From assembly GCA_001970955.1 (NCBI GenBank), contig MPUH01000577.1, forward strand, positions 1 through 45,077: 45,077 bases of DNA, in the 5' to 3' direction. Below, one piece after another: positions 19,401-29,677 of the stretch (position 1 is the stretch's first letter; the number at the start of each line of letters is the position of its first letter). Source of the stretch: Stentor coeruleus (taxonomy: Eukaryota > Ciliophora > Heterotrichea > Heterotrichida > Stentoridae). The notes beneath the pieces are model-generated. The model was not told the DNA's origin, did no database searches, and saw nothing but the letters and a program-made list of their open reading frames with translations. Both the position numbers and the translations under genes were made by a program.

Positions 19401-20159
19401 AATAATATCGAAGCTTCTGCTTACTTATATGAACGTCTTGGAGCTATAAAAAATGCTTTAGATTTGCATTTGGGTATGGTGGATAAAAAGCGTAAAGAGA
19501 TTCAAAAAGGTATAAAAAACTATGAAAAAGTAATTTACAGCGAAATCCTTGAAGAAATCAGCAACTCTGTAAAACTCTGTGTGAGGAATGTTGCAAGGCT
19601 TGATGAGAACGAAAATGAAGAACACTGGTTTTGTCTTCTAGGTAAAATCCTTGAAACATATATTGAACTTGCTCCAAATTTTATTAATAACAATGATCTT
19701 GAAAGTTGTATACAATCAGCTATAAAATTATGCCTTGAAAATATGATTGACCATGTTGACTTTCAAAAAATCATATCTTTTATAGTAGAAAAATATGGGA
19801 ATATACCTTTTAAATACTTTAAAGAGAATTTTATAGGCATACTTTCAAGGTTTTCATATCAGAAAACTATTTTAAAAAAAGCGATTGATTTACTGTGTAG
19901 TGATATTAAATATATGACTCAACAGCTAGTTTTATTAAAAAGCAAAGGGATTAGTTCGAAGAGATTTTATTGCTCTGGATGCACTTTTCCTATTGTTTCT
20001 GAGGATATTATGAAAAATAGAGGAGAAAAGTTTTTATTGTTTGTTTGTGGGCATGCTTATCATTGTCGATGTATTAAGAAAAGAGTTTGTGAGGTTTGTT
20101 TGAAGGATGAGTTGAAGAGGGGGAATTTTTTGGAGGCAATTAGTGAGAAAAAAGCTTAG
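16491..20159 (+). CDS. VPS8: VPS8-like CORVET tethering subunit
   Basis: A 1222-aa protein in one uninterrupted frame. An N-terminal WD40-type propeller starts at about residue 75: C-I-A-T-S-K-H-M-I-I-I-G-S-S-F-G, then A-A-A-G-Y-H-G-G-Q-L-C-L-W-D-L-R-S-G at 131-148. A long helical solenoid follows, of the kind shared by class C tether subunits. The C-terminus at 1161-1204 is a RING-like zinc module (C-x2-C ... C-G-H-x3-C-x-C ... C-x2-C). The I-G-S-S-F-G-L-L-T-V-F and G-G-Q-L-C-L-W-D signatures and the length favour VPS8 over VPS11 or VPS41. VPS8 is the Rab5-binding CORVET subunit for early-endosome fusion. In Tetrahymena, VPS8 paralogues have been recruited to secretory-granule formation, so this copy could serve either role. 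I scanned for the 15-nt intron consensus and found none. Confidence 0.9.
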   Translation: MANQTRSSEEDISIAVHPDPLDLLHKQYMDSYLNSDIQFKKSLELKRQLSTNKLPLMKFEETKSISSKIIPTTGVTGFPTCIATSKHMIIIGSSFGLLTVFSHDGTELKVLKQKSVGSAICIDISDDEQWAAAGYHGGQLCLWDLRSGSCTRSSGNIFSASVVSCKFWKHNKNNVIAADLMGKVALMEYGKSFLTTTINSNTILTGEAGIIISIEPLFSDPNWPHSTDSSVVVAMACVDRILVYSLEPETTILLGIERPDEVPENFLPCISLKLAAAPGEEQALDPILAIAWGMKIYLHKIKFASPEGIQLVGTYTMDTEIKDIKLLGHDVLLVLSNNREVMILSTKGFSRSQSDLPKDSILEELLVNKDIAVQAYIKDSTGKEKYTYNNMITSNEASVFILGNKQLHKGRLLSWKECILELSKNGDWIQALSLGIDFYHGKGCKLYAIPHNKQELKSTFEGVVEEYVKAANISWDFKIANTIDFCVGIDSTDFLFNFFFNYFIDEGNGPENLKLFIEIIEPYILYGEINTIPKVILSKILSHYLAAHKPGVIEKILLHLDSNCIDPAVVLPICEEYSLVTAYIYMSIANQSFTKPIDFMLDLLKKQQDETSKRIYCYQILWYMKLLLKGEKFPKGFIPSDLWNKVICIVLGRLVEGDLLQNLVMLDANTTLKVVWIAFQDLVPSQVLESLKNLSINELIGKLECVCVGSAFHHFALFVARLSFLRGDEVPKSLAIKSLLYLMTPNTNRKAIQSTNSTSFDIFIANSENCNDFMTELDYSIEQKSELLIKLIKNYSSYTILELDELYKVAVNSPYTEVLVHLLEVRQDYKQCFLAFLQCSNVDVCKKVFDWLSVTFPKLAGPELESLKIEVVNNLNILVDIDSDKTAKIVRDWYHGEHHNIIHKLDNAPVLQMKYLGELLKSQEKDTIEEKLILLYVKLLCESAPNQVLSFLKSREDFSLDECLAVCSNYNNIEASAYLYERLGAIKNALDLHLGMVDKKRKEIQKGIKNYEKVIYSEILEEISNSVKLCVRNVARLDENENEEHWFCLLGKILETYIELAPNFINNNDLESCIQSAIKLCLENMIDHVDFQKIISFIVEKYGNIPFKYFKENFIGILSRFSYQKTILKKAIDLLCSDIKYMTQQLVLLKSKGISSKRFYCSGCTFPIVSEDIMKNRGEKFLLFVCGHAYHCRCIKKRVCEVCLKDELKRGNFLEAISEKKA

Positions 20160-20184
20160 GATGATAGTTAATTAGATTGAGATA

Positions 20185-20339
20185 AGAAATAAAATTGATG
20201 GATTTGTGGTTTAGGTTATGAGATAACTGGGTATTAGCTTTGATTACAGAAAAATCTTATAAAAAATAGCATCTNAGAAATAAAATTGATGGATTTGTGG
20301 TTTAGGTTATGAGATAACTGGGTATTAGCTTTGATTACA
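20185..20339. repeat. 64-bp direct repeat beside an N (likely assembly join)
   Basis: Bases 20185-20248 and 20276-20339 are identical, with the N at 20275. The 26-bp piece between them may be sequence from one contig end. It lies between VPS8 and the protease gene and does not affect coding sequence. Confidence 0.85.
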
Positions 20340-20397
20340 ACCAACCTTCCTTAAATTCAACTAAAAATATCTAAAACTCTATAAATTAAAACTATTT

Positions 20398-21768
20398 CTA
20401 TATTTCAGAGTTCTGAATAAACTTCAAAATCCCATCATTCCTTTTCTTACACCTAAGACAAATCATAACAATCAATCCTCCAACAGCCACAACCGATAAT
20501 AACCCTCCCAAGATAATTGCTTTCCAATTCTTATTAATCTCTTTAACCTTTTCCTCTTTTTCTTCAGTTTCATTATGAGTAGGTTTCGTTTTATTATTCA
20601 TAATAAACGATGAATCACATAGTGACTTAGCAAAACCTACTCGATCCTCTCCCCTATCAAAAACCACATCCATTCCTCTCATAAAATTACCCCCAAGTAC
20701 ATTCCCTGCCCCTCCATTAGAATAAACTCCAACACAAAAATGGTTTTTTGACTCAGGCCAAGCATAAAGATACCTCTCAGGCATCCAGTCAATATAAACT
20801 TCATCCATCAAAATACTCACAACAGGGAAACTATCAAAAAATTCTTGTATACTAGTAAAATTCTTAGAATTATAATTATAACAAGTATGAGTTTCACCAT
20901 AAACATCTACATGTTCACCTAAACATTTCCCTGGTAAATTACAGTATTTTTCTATATTTTCAAATAATGACATATACACATTTGTGGACATGTATGTAAA
21001 ACTTGTCCCTGAATCAATAATTGTCCCTGTAGCATAGAATTTTGTAAAATCAGACTCTGTGACCCCAGTATCATTACCTCCAATAATCAAACCTTTACCT
21101 TTTACTGCATAAAAGTTATGATCATAAACTTTTGTCCATCGGAGTTCTTCTTCATGTACCGACATGTTATACCCACCAATTGTCATAAAACCATCTTTTG
21201 CAGCAAAGCATATGCTGAAAAGATTTGTGTCGATATCATGATCTTTATATAATAAATCGACTATTGTTGGGATTGTATTTGAATACCCCAAACCTATAAT
21301 CCCATCAGCTTTTTGTGTACGGAATAAATGCGTTTCTTGATAATGGCAACCAAAAATCCCTAATACCCTGTGTGCATGAGAAAAATCATCTCCAAATAAT
21401 AGATAATCTTCTATTAATATCCCTGATATTGAGCTTCCTTCTGCATATCTTTGACTATATTCACATGTATCGTTTGTACATTCAGAGCATTTTATGCCTT
21501 CATTGCATTTTATTATCCTTGATGTTGATGAGTTATTAAAGTCGAAATATTTATCCATATGGTGGCCACAATCAGTACATCCAATACATGGAAAAGCTGT
21601 TAAACGAGACCCAGTGTCTATTATTACAGTTTGTTTCATTGGAGGAGTACCAACCCAAATGTCGACATAATAGTAGCCTAGGTCTTCAGTATTACCAAAT
21701 ATAGCCGCATGTTCGTAGATAAGTTCTGAGCAGCTTAGATGTAAAAGAAGTAATAAAGATAAGACCAT
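20398..21768 (-). CDS. Membrane-anchored aspartyl protease, plasmepsin V/ASP5-like
   Basis: A 456-aa pepsin-family (A1) protease. Signal peptide at residues 1 to about 14 (M-V-L-S-L-L-L-L-L-H). Catalytic D-T-G-S at 51-54 and D-S-G-T at 252-255. Right after the first motif comes a cysteine-rich insert (F-P-C-I-G-C-T-D-C-G, further Cys to about residue 102), then C-E-Y-S-Q-R-Y-A-E-G-S as the flap region. This nepenthesin-type insert is typical of plasmepsin V of Plasmodium and ASP5 of Toxoplasma. One transmembrane segment at about 416-437 is followed by a basic cytosolic tail, giving a type I topology. In apicomplexans such proteases process proteins in the ER or Golgi; the ciliate role is unknown but lumenal processing is likely. 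Start ATG 21768 in ATATAATGG. Confidence 0.95.
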   Translation of the reverse strand: MVLSLLLLLHLSCSELIYEHAAIFGNTEDLGYYYVDIWVGTPPMKQTVIIDTGSRLTAFPCIGCTDCGHHMDKYFDFNNSSTSRIIKCNEGIKCSECTNDTCEYSQRYAEGSSISGILIEDYLLFGDDFSHAHRVLGIFGCHYQETHLFRTQKADGIIGLGYSNTIPTIVDLLYKDHDIDTNLFSICFAAKDGFMTIGGYNMSVHEEELRWTKVYDHNFYAVKGKGLIIGGNDTGVTESDFTKFYATGTIIDSGTSFTYMSTNVYMSLFENIEKYCNLPGKCLGEHVDVYGETHTCYNYNSKNFTSIQEFFDSFPVVSILMDEVYIDWMPERYLYAWPESKNHFCVGVYSNGGAGNVLGGNFMRGMDVVFDRGEDRVGFAKSLCDSSFIMNNKTKPTHNETEEKEEKVKEINKNWKAIILGGLLSVVAVGGLIVMICLRCKKRNDGILKFIQNSEI

Positions 21769-21978
21769 TATATTTGAAATCTGGCAAAATGGAGAATTTA
21801 AGAAGATAATAAGATTATGTTGGAAGGAGATAATTGGATTGAAGATTATTGGGAGATGGAAAGGTTGTGATTATAATGTTATAACTGAAGATAATGAAAG
21901 TTGCTAAATTCTTACTAACTATTTACGCATAGTTATTCCTTATAAAAGTCTAATAATTTTATGTTCTCATGTATCAAA

Positions 21979-24018
21979 TTAATATTGTTTTCCTAGCACT
22001 TTCATTAAATGCTGCTTCAATACAACAACTTCATTTTCTGCTCTATCCTTAGCATGAGTAATTTGAGCAATTTCAGTTTCCATTTTCTTAATCACTGCAG
22101 CATAAGCATCTGCATCCCCAGCAGCTTTATCAGCATGAAGCTTAGAACTTCTTGCAAAAGATTTTAAAGACTCAATACTCTGCATTAGCTGATAATTATC
22201 TTGCTTCAAACTCTCAATAGTCTGTATTTGCTTATCAGACATTTGTTTCAATCTATAAAACTGGTTTTGCAAACTATTCATATTTTCCACCAACCTTGCC
22301 GTATCACTATTTGGTAACGAGGCTTCTTTCAAGCTTTTAATTTCTTCTTTCATCTCCTCAGTCTGATTTTTTGCATTTTCTAATTCCCCTCTCATGTCTT
22401 CTAAACTCTTCTTCAAAACCGTATTCTCAGCACTTAAATCTTTATTTTTCTGATCAATCATATTACTAGCAAATTCAAGTTTATGTACAGACTTATAATG
22501 ATCAGTAGTAAGAGATAATGATAATTGATCATTTTCTTTTCTTAATCTATTAAGCGCTTCATCTTTTCCTTGTAAAATTTTCTTTAGTTCCAGTAATTCT
22601 TGTTGTGCTTTCTTCATTATTTCAGTACAAGTTCTATTTTCATGTTTAAGTTTTGTCACTTGTTTGTTTAGATTAACAATTTCTATAGCCAATTGGTTTT
22701 CGTTTTCTGATATCGAAGGTTTGTCTAATTCCAAAGTTTTTTTAACTGGTTTTTTTTGGATTTTACCTTTGGACTTTTGTGATACTACAGAAGGCGGCCT
22801 TGAAAGCTGTTCTTGTAATGCAGAAATTTCTTGTTGAAGTTTTTCTTCTGATTTCCTAAACTCTTCAATAAGTTCATTATAAGTCGATATTTCCTTTTCA
22901 TATTTAGGGCATTTCTCACATTCTTTTATTTCAGTCCCTGAGTTTTCTGCAATTTTCTTCTGTAAATCAAGATTCTGCCTTTGAGCTACATCTAAATTCC
23001 TATAAGCTTTCAAGCATTCTTCCTCAGCTTTTTTTTTATCCGAGTACACTTCAATGATTTCCTTGTTTTTTTTATCATATTCAACCTGAAGTTTATTTGT
23101 TTGAGTTTTCCAATACGCAATTTCTTCATTCATTCCTTTTTCCATTGAGTTCAATTTCCCTTGGAAACTTTTATACTCTTCAACAATATCAAGTAGTTTA
23201 TTCAACTCTTCAGTTTTTGATTCCAACACAGCAGCAAGTTCCTCTTTTTCAAACTCAGCTTTTTCTTTAGCCTCTTTAGCTTCAAAAAGTTGTTCTGATA
23301 AGGCAATGCATCTATCTGTGTTTTGGATAAACGCTTGTCTTTGTAGTGAAATATCATCTTTCATATGAGAAAAACAATAAGTTTTAAGACTGACAATTTT
23401 TCTATCAAGAACTTTTGACATTATAAGCAAACCTTTAAATGCCCATCGATCTCTAGTTTTACCGCTTATAAGTGTAAATTCAACATCAAATTGACTTTTC
23501 ATAACATTACAATAAGCCCATAATTGACTTGCTGCTAATATATACCTTCTATCAAAAACCCCAAAAACCATAGAACAAGCTATATATTTTCTTGAAAAAG
23601 TATTAAGTTTGTTTATAGTTGTTATTGCTGTACTTACTCGACTTTCTGATGAAATTTTTATAGACTGGACATACCATTTGATGAATGATGCGCGCTTTTT
23701 TTTACTATTGTAAAGAGTTATGATTTTCTGAGCTGGATTTGGCCCTGAAGTGTTGTATTTTAATAGTTTGAAAGGAAGGGATAAGGACTGGATAAAAAAT
23801 GAATGTAAGAGGTTTAGGCCAAAGTTGAGCTTTCTTGACTCTTTTGCCTTGGGGAGATCTTTGGTTAAAAAGTTGTTGAAGGAAAAGCTGAATGGGCTTT
23901 CTTCGTTTGGGTCTTTTGTTGAAGAGTTTTGGGATTTTTTTAATGGAGAAGTTTCGAAGTCGTCAAGTTTTTTGGATAAATAAAAGTCGAACCCTTTTTG
24001 CATTTTCCCTGGATCCAT
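21979..24018 (-). CDS. Long coiled-coil protein
   Basis: A 679-aa protein. Residues 1-65 are polar and probably disordered. Residues 65-230 are basic, helical and Trp/Phe-containing (F-I-K-W-Y-V, D-R-R-Y-I-L-A-A-S-Q-L-W-A-Y, R-D-R-W-A-F-K-G-L-L) and recall spaced helical repeats of centrin-binding type, though no clear Sfi1 repeat is established. From about 230 to 670 it is almost continuous coiled coil, interrupted near 405-430 by a Pro/Ser/Lys-rich hinge (S-R-P-P-S-V-V-S). A C-x2-C pair (C-E-K-C) lies near residue 370. A cytoskeletal or cortical structural role is plausible in a ciliate, but no family is recognised. Start ATG 24018 in AATATAATGG; the gene is on the same strand as the aspartyl protease, 210 bp upstream of it. 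Confidence 0.85.
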   Translation of the reverse strand: MDPGKMQKGFDFYLSKKLDDFETSPLKKSQNSSTKDPNEESPFSFSFNNFLTKDLPKAKESRKLNFGLNLLHSFFIQSLSLPFKLLKYNTSGPNPAQKIITLYNSKKKRASFIKWYVQSIKISSESRVSTAITTINKLNTFSRKYIACSMVFGVFDRRYILAASQLWAYCNVMKSQFDVEFTLISGKTRDRWAFKGLLIMSKVLDRKIVSLKTYCFSHMKDDISLQRQAFIQNTDRCIALSEQLFEAKEAKEKAEFEKEELAAVLESKTEELNKLLDIVEEYKSFQGKLNSMEKGMNEEIAYWKTQTNKLQVEYDKKNKEIIEVYSDKKKAEEECLKAYRNLDVAQRQNLDLQKKIAENSGTEIKECEKCPKYEKEISTYNELIEEFRKSEEKLQQEISALQEQLSRPPSVVSQKSKGKIQKKPVKKTLELDKPSISENENQLAIEIVNLNKQVTKLKHENRTCTEIMKKAQQELLELKKILQGKDEALNRLRKENDQLSLSLTTDHYKSVHKLEFASNMIDQKNKDLSAENTVLKKSLEDMRGELENAKNQTEEMKEEIKSLKEASLPNSDTARLVENMNSLQNQFYRLKQMSDKQIQTIESLKQDNYQLMQSIESLKSFARSSKLHADKAAGDADAYAAVIKKMETEIAQITHAKDRAENEVVVLKQHLMKVLGKQY

Positions 24019-25057
24019 ATTATAGGATTGTGAAGATTGAGGTTTATGTATACTTTTTTGATTATTATATGAAATTATGTGGAATAAATGCTTATATGCA
24101 ATACTTATTTTAATTATTATAAGAAAGGATAGGGTTCATGCTTTTAATAATTACAAATTCCTTCATAGAAGGCATACAGCAAATATTTTTATGTGCATTT
24201 GCATCAAATGTATGATTATTCAAATTTAATTTTTATGATAAGCAAAAACACTCTTGTAACAAAATAATTTAAATATCTAGTTTATGATGTCAAGTAACTC
24301 ATAAAATCACATAAATCCAAATTTAATATAAACTTACTAGCTACATATGCAAAATCATGCCAAGGCCGATAGATCTGTTAAAAAAAAATCAAATCAGATA
24401 TTTTCAGTGTATAAATAATATAACCACAGTTTAAATTATCCTAAAATATTTTCAAAGCTTATTTGAAGAGACAAGCCTAAAGATTTTATGCTTTTATTAA
24501 TACAAAGATCGATAAGCAAAATTTTGTTCTTTCTAAACACAAGAATTAATAAATTTCACACTATTTTGTTGTTTTAAAAAAATATTCTTATATTATCATT
24601 ACTTAAATCCTGTTGATTTATCATTTCTTATCCAGAGCTCCATACTAATTACCTATACTCAAGTTCTTTAAGTTTATCTTTCCTAGTCCTAAATTATCAT
24701 CTTTACCTTTATCACTTATATATACATATAATATCCAAAATTTACTCAATACTTATTATAATTCATTACATTTTTGTAACCAAACTTTATTATCAATTTT
24801 TGTTTAAGTCCTATAACTCCACAGCAATACTTGCCCCTAAAAACTCTATATTAATAGTAGCTATATTTTTATTCCTTCTATTTAGATTTAGCTCTTATAA
24901 AATTCTTAACAAAAAAGTAAAAACCAAAAAAAGCAAAACTACTAGAAGCTCAAGCATCTTTTTATTCTATGCCACTTAAATATTTCAAAATTCTAATCAA
25001 GAATCCATATTCATTATATTTTATGTAAGAACTAGTTTATAAAGCATTGTATAATAA
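24019..25057. other. Intergenic, divergent promoters
   Basis: A 1.04-kb AT-rich spacer between the divergent coiled-coil and TmcB-like genes. No frame longer than about 70 codons stands up on either strand, and no RNA gene or repeat was seen. Confidence 0.6.
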
Positions 25058-28000
25058 ATGTCTCTTGATATCTTATACAGAACGCTTTCTGAAATTTTTT
25101 CTGAGAAAAATTCTCCAAGAAGTTCAATACAAGTCCAAAGAATAACGTTAATTTTCTTTAGTATTCAGCTTTTGTCACAGAACTTCAACTTTTTATGGAA
25201 TCCTTATCTAGGTATGAGTTATTGGAAAGACTATGAATTATTTTGGGTTGTAGTTAATTATCCTTGTATTGACAGCTTGGCCGCTTTTGTTAATGCATTA
25301 TCTCAGTTCCTATACTTGATTATGACAATGATAGCATTAAGTTATGCTTTGATAATTTTTTTGGCAACTAGAATCTTTTATGAAAAAACTTTGCCTGATT
25401 GGCTACTTAAATTATTGCGTTTTTGCATAAGCTTTACTAGTGAGATGTATTTTATACCTACTACTATTATACTTATATTGCTATTTAAATACTCAACATT
25501 TGAATTTACTGAAATACAAGAATATGCTAGTTTACCATCTTCTGATATACTTAATTATGGTTTTTTGGGTCAAGTACTTTCTGTTGTATTTATTTTACTT
25601 CATTTAGGACTTTCTTTTTTATATGAAGGATGTTCTTATGAAATTCGTCATGCTAAAAGAAGAGAAAACCTTATGGCGAAATCATGTCCGGATGTTGATT
25701 TATTAGTAAAAGTTATTTATATTATAAACTCGTTTTGTTTTACGAATGTGCAAATAACATACTATTGGAACTACATGCTTGTTGCTACGGCTATGTATGT
25801 TTACTGCACTTATAAATTTATTTACTATCTACCATATTATTCGTCCTATGTTAATTATCTCAAGGTTCTTGTGCATTTCGAAGCTTTGTGTGTAACAGTG
25901 TTTTTCCTCATAGCCTATTATTTTAAAAACGCTACTATAGTCTTAGTTTTAACAGTTTTCATGCAGCCTTTTATTATAATCTTTATCAGATATACAATAG
26001 AATACAGAATGAAAATTATTAGTAACATAAAAAAACAAATAAAATCTAATCTTATAGTATTTGAACTAGCCGCAAGGGCCTGGATACAAAGTCCTGACAA
26101 CGCATCAAAACTCATTAAATATATGAACCACAATTACGCTGTATCTAAAAACCAGCTTATCTTCGTCTACCAAGCTAATTACTGTAGCGATATACTCTTA
26201 AACACCGCTTTAGCCAATATAAAAATCTCCCGTGCTGAGTTCTTTAACTTCAAAATAATCCAAAACTTCCAAATCTACAAATGTCAAAAGCGCCTTGAAA
26301 CTGAAAACCTTAAAAACTCAGAAGGTCTCAAACTATGTCTTTTCCTCTTAGACTACTCAAAACTAAAAGCTCAGGAGAAAAAATTCTGCAGAGACCTTCT
26401 GAGTTTTTATTTCAAGTTTTTCGAAAAATGCAGTAAAATGCAAACATTAAAAAAAGCTTTAATAAAACTCTACAATTCCTTAGAATCTTTAAAATCATCA
26501 TATATAAAAATCCTTAGAAACTACCCAGAATCTAAAATAATATATGAAATGTATGGAAGTTTATTAGCTGATATACTTGGTGAAAGTGAAGTTGGGAAGA
26601 TTTATTTAAATAGATCAAAATCATCATCGTCTAAAAGAAAAAGTTTAATTAAAAAACTTGATATTTTTTCTGATAAAAGCGCTTGCACAATGATTGTTTC
26701 TGGATGTGGGAAGAGTATTGGAAAACTTGTATATGCAAGTTCATATTTGTGTAATTTTTTAGATATTGATCAAGAAGATTATACAGATTATTCATTATCT
26801 GACTTTATTCCTGAGCTTTTTTCTTCTGATCATAATAGATACTTATTGAAATTTGTTGAGAATTCATTGAATCAGTATCTAACGTGGACTGGACCATTGT
26901 TTTTAAAGAATAAAGATGGGTTTTTGATTGAAGGATTTGTGAATAGTGAATGTATTGGGCATTCAGCTCAGGTTTATTTTGTTTCGATTATTGAACCAAT
27001 TGATAGTCGAGGTAGGGAATTTGCCTTACTTGGTGAGAATAATGAAATTTTATGTCATAGTAGAGGGTTTCCTTTTGCACTTGGAGTTGCTTCTTATATG
27101 ATCAAAAATGAAAAACTTGATAATCTGATTACAAAAATTTTTGCAGACCATTTAATAAACAATAAATTAACTATAGCGCAGTATTATTCTTTTGCTTACA
27201 AAAGACAAATGATTGTAGGGCTTGCGATAAAAGATGTTTGTTTTTTTACAGTAAAAGTTAAAGTTGTATACGCTATTAATAATGATAAAGAGATTGCCAA
27301 AGTAGTCAAAGCGCTTAATGAGAATTCTGAATACGAAATATCTAATATCAGATTAAAAGATGCACAAGAAGAGGATATTAAAACAGAAACTGATGATCAG
27401 GATGACGAGTTCGATAGTTCGAAATGGTTTGACACCAACAAAGACCAAGTATTATCTCCAAGCCGAATCGGAGTCTGTATATCAGAAAAACTCACACATG
27501 AAAAAACCTATGAAAACTCCAGAATTTATATGAATCAAGGAACATACAATTCTATAACCCCATACATTGTCTCAGCAAATAAACTAATATTTTTCATCAA
27601 AGTTCTCTCAGGTCTCTCTGTAACATCCACATAGGTCATATCTCTTTTAATCAGTAATACAATGGTCCTTTCATATTTCTTCACTGGAATCTCAAAACTC
27701 AACGATAAAACAGCATACAAAATAATGGGTGAAGCTCAATTCAGCATAATAAAACTAGCATTTTTTTCCAAAGTTCTTGATATGTCGAATAGAATAGATT
27801 TCCCAATAAACTGCGACCTTACAGACTATGAAACCCTTATTGTTTCTTTAAAAAATTATGAAAGTCTTATTAGAAAAACCAAAAACCAATGGTCATCTTG
27901 TCCTACAAATAATATAATCGCTCACAAAATTTTACTTATATGGAACTATAACAATCAAAACATAATAGAATATGATAACTTATTAGATATTTTAACAAAA

Positions 28001-29182
28001 ACAATAACCAATGTATTTAATATATAGGCTGAATTGTTTATAACAAAATATCTTAATACAAAAAAAAATTGGGATGAAGAACTTTTTTATATATTGTACA
28101 ATAGTATGAGAATTGCTGATAGGAATATGCAAAAAGCTTGTGAAGAAATTACTTATTTCCATATAAAGGCTATAAAAGAATTGTTTTCAAATGTATTGAT
28201 TTTGTTGTTTTCAAGCTATTCTTTGTATGGGATAACTTTTATTGTCCTTTTTGCATATGTGATTAGGGTTAATAGAAGGGTACCGAAAATTTGGCTTATA
28301 ATGCTTTCAGTATCGCTTGAAAGGTTTAAAGAAGTTAAAAACGCTGTAAATGGTAGATTGTTGAATTATCATAATCAAGTTAAACAAGAAGATGATACTA
28401 ATTATACAGGGGTTAGGGATAGTCTGGATTATAATCATGGGCCAAGATATATAATGAGGATTTTTGTGATATTTTTAGTTGCCCTTGGGTTTTACTCAGT
28501 ATTTTTCCTAGTTTTTTGTAAGGAGATGCAAATTTTGTTGGTTTTGAGGTATAAAATTTTCAGTAACATCTTGAATCAAGGTACAAAATTACTTGAAGTT
28601 GGATATTATTCTACTGAGATTTTTAGTAAAAAACATGGAGCAGGATTTATCCCTAATTTAACTAATTTTTCAGCTTTTAGTCCAGAGGAATTGATGTGGG
28701 AGAATACTTTGAATGAATTACAAGACTTAAGACATGAATTTGATATTTATTTTTTGGATGGTATGATACCAGATAAAACTGCAAAGTATGTATATGCTAA
28801 AAATGTTGGGGTTAGTAGTCAGTTGACATATGGGATTTCTAGTGCTTTTGATAATGTTATCTGGGACTTTTACTCGCTAAATGAGTATATTGAAAGTTTG
28901 AATATAACAGAACTAAAAAGTTTTCTGAATTTAACACTAGAAATTGCAGAAATGCAGAGATCAGTTTCTGAAATGAATGATGAGCTTATTTTAGAATCGA
29001 TTTCAAAATTAATTTTAAGTGTGATGTTTTTTGTTGTTGGTATATTGACTTTACAAATTGCTTTATTTTATGTTTTTAACTACAAATTCTTCACTAAAGA
29101 ACAAGAGGTGCTTAAAGGTATAGATAGAGTTATTAGCATGGTCTCTCAAAATGTAGTATTTTCTATAAAACATGCAAACTAA
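25058..29182 (+). CDS. TmcB-like multipass PAS-domain protein (two 15-nt introns)
   Basis: 1364 aa after removing introns 27620-27634 and 28013-28027; unspliced it would appear as three separate frames. About six to seven hydrophobic segments fall between residues 25 and 345. A conserved soluble block begins near 345 (L-I-V-F-E-L-A-A-R-A-W-I-Q-S-P-D-N) and is helical to about 510. A PAS-like domain follows at about 540-645 (L-V-Y-A-S-S-Y-L-C-N-F-L, F-L-K-N-K-D-G-F-L-I-E-G). More transmembrane spans occur in the C-terminal third (about 840-870, 920-950, 1000-1030 and near the C-terminus). This order of polytopic N-terminus, TmcB/TmcC-type helical region, PAS and further spans is that of the tiny-macrocyst-B-like family, which is greatly expanded in ciliates. 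The biochemical role is unknown; membrane sensing is inferred from PAS. Confidence 0.88.
27620..27634 (+). other. 15-nt spliceosomal intron 1 (TmcB-like)
   Basis: Reads GTAACATCCACATAG, in phase 0. It lies inside a transmembrane segment; splicing joins S-G-L-S to V-I-S-L-L-I-S and keeps the helix hydrophobic. Confidence 0.92.
28013..28027 (+). other. 15-nt spliceosomal intron 2 (TmcB-like)
   Basis: Reads GTATTTAATATATAG, in phase 0. Splicing joins T-I-T-N to A-E-L-F-I-T-K and restores an open frame to 29182. Confidence 0.92.
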
Positions 29183-29677
29183 TTATGATTATCTCACTAA
29201 TTTGATTTTATATAATTCTCTGATGTTTTGAATTTTAATATTTTATATAACATTTACGATTAAAAAGTCCTTTTTTTTTAGTGACTTTATGTATAAGCAT
29301 AGATATGCTTTTTTAGTTAAATGTTTATTGAAATTATTAGGCATATACGGCCATCATTATTTTTACTATCTTTTATAGTTTATACTTTAGTGTTTATATT
29401 TTAAATAAATCCTATCATCAAACTTATATCCGAAACAACAACATCAATTTTCAAATTAAAAAAAAAATTTACACATATAACAACATAGAATGTATAAAAT
29501 AAACTATAATTTATCCAAAATAATAAACCTAAACAAGAGACAAATATCTTATATTAAAACTCTAAACAAAAAAAAACTTTTAAATGCCTTAGACTGAATT
29601 CACAAAATAAACTTTAAAAATACTTACTAAACTTAGTAATAAAGCTATTATTTGAAAATGCATATATAATATTTGAA
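29183..29677. other. Intergenic
   Basis: A 495-bp, very AT-rich spacer between the TmcB-like gene and the CEP19-family gene. Nothing was recognised in it. Confidence 0.6.
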
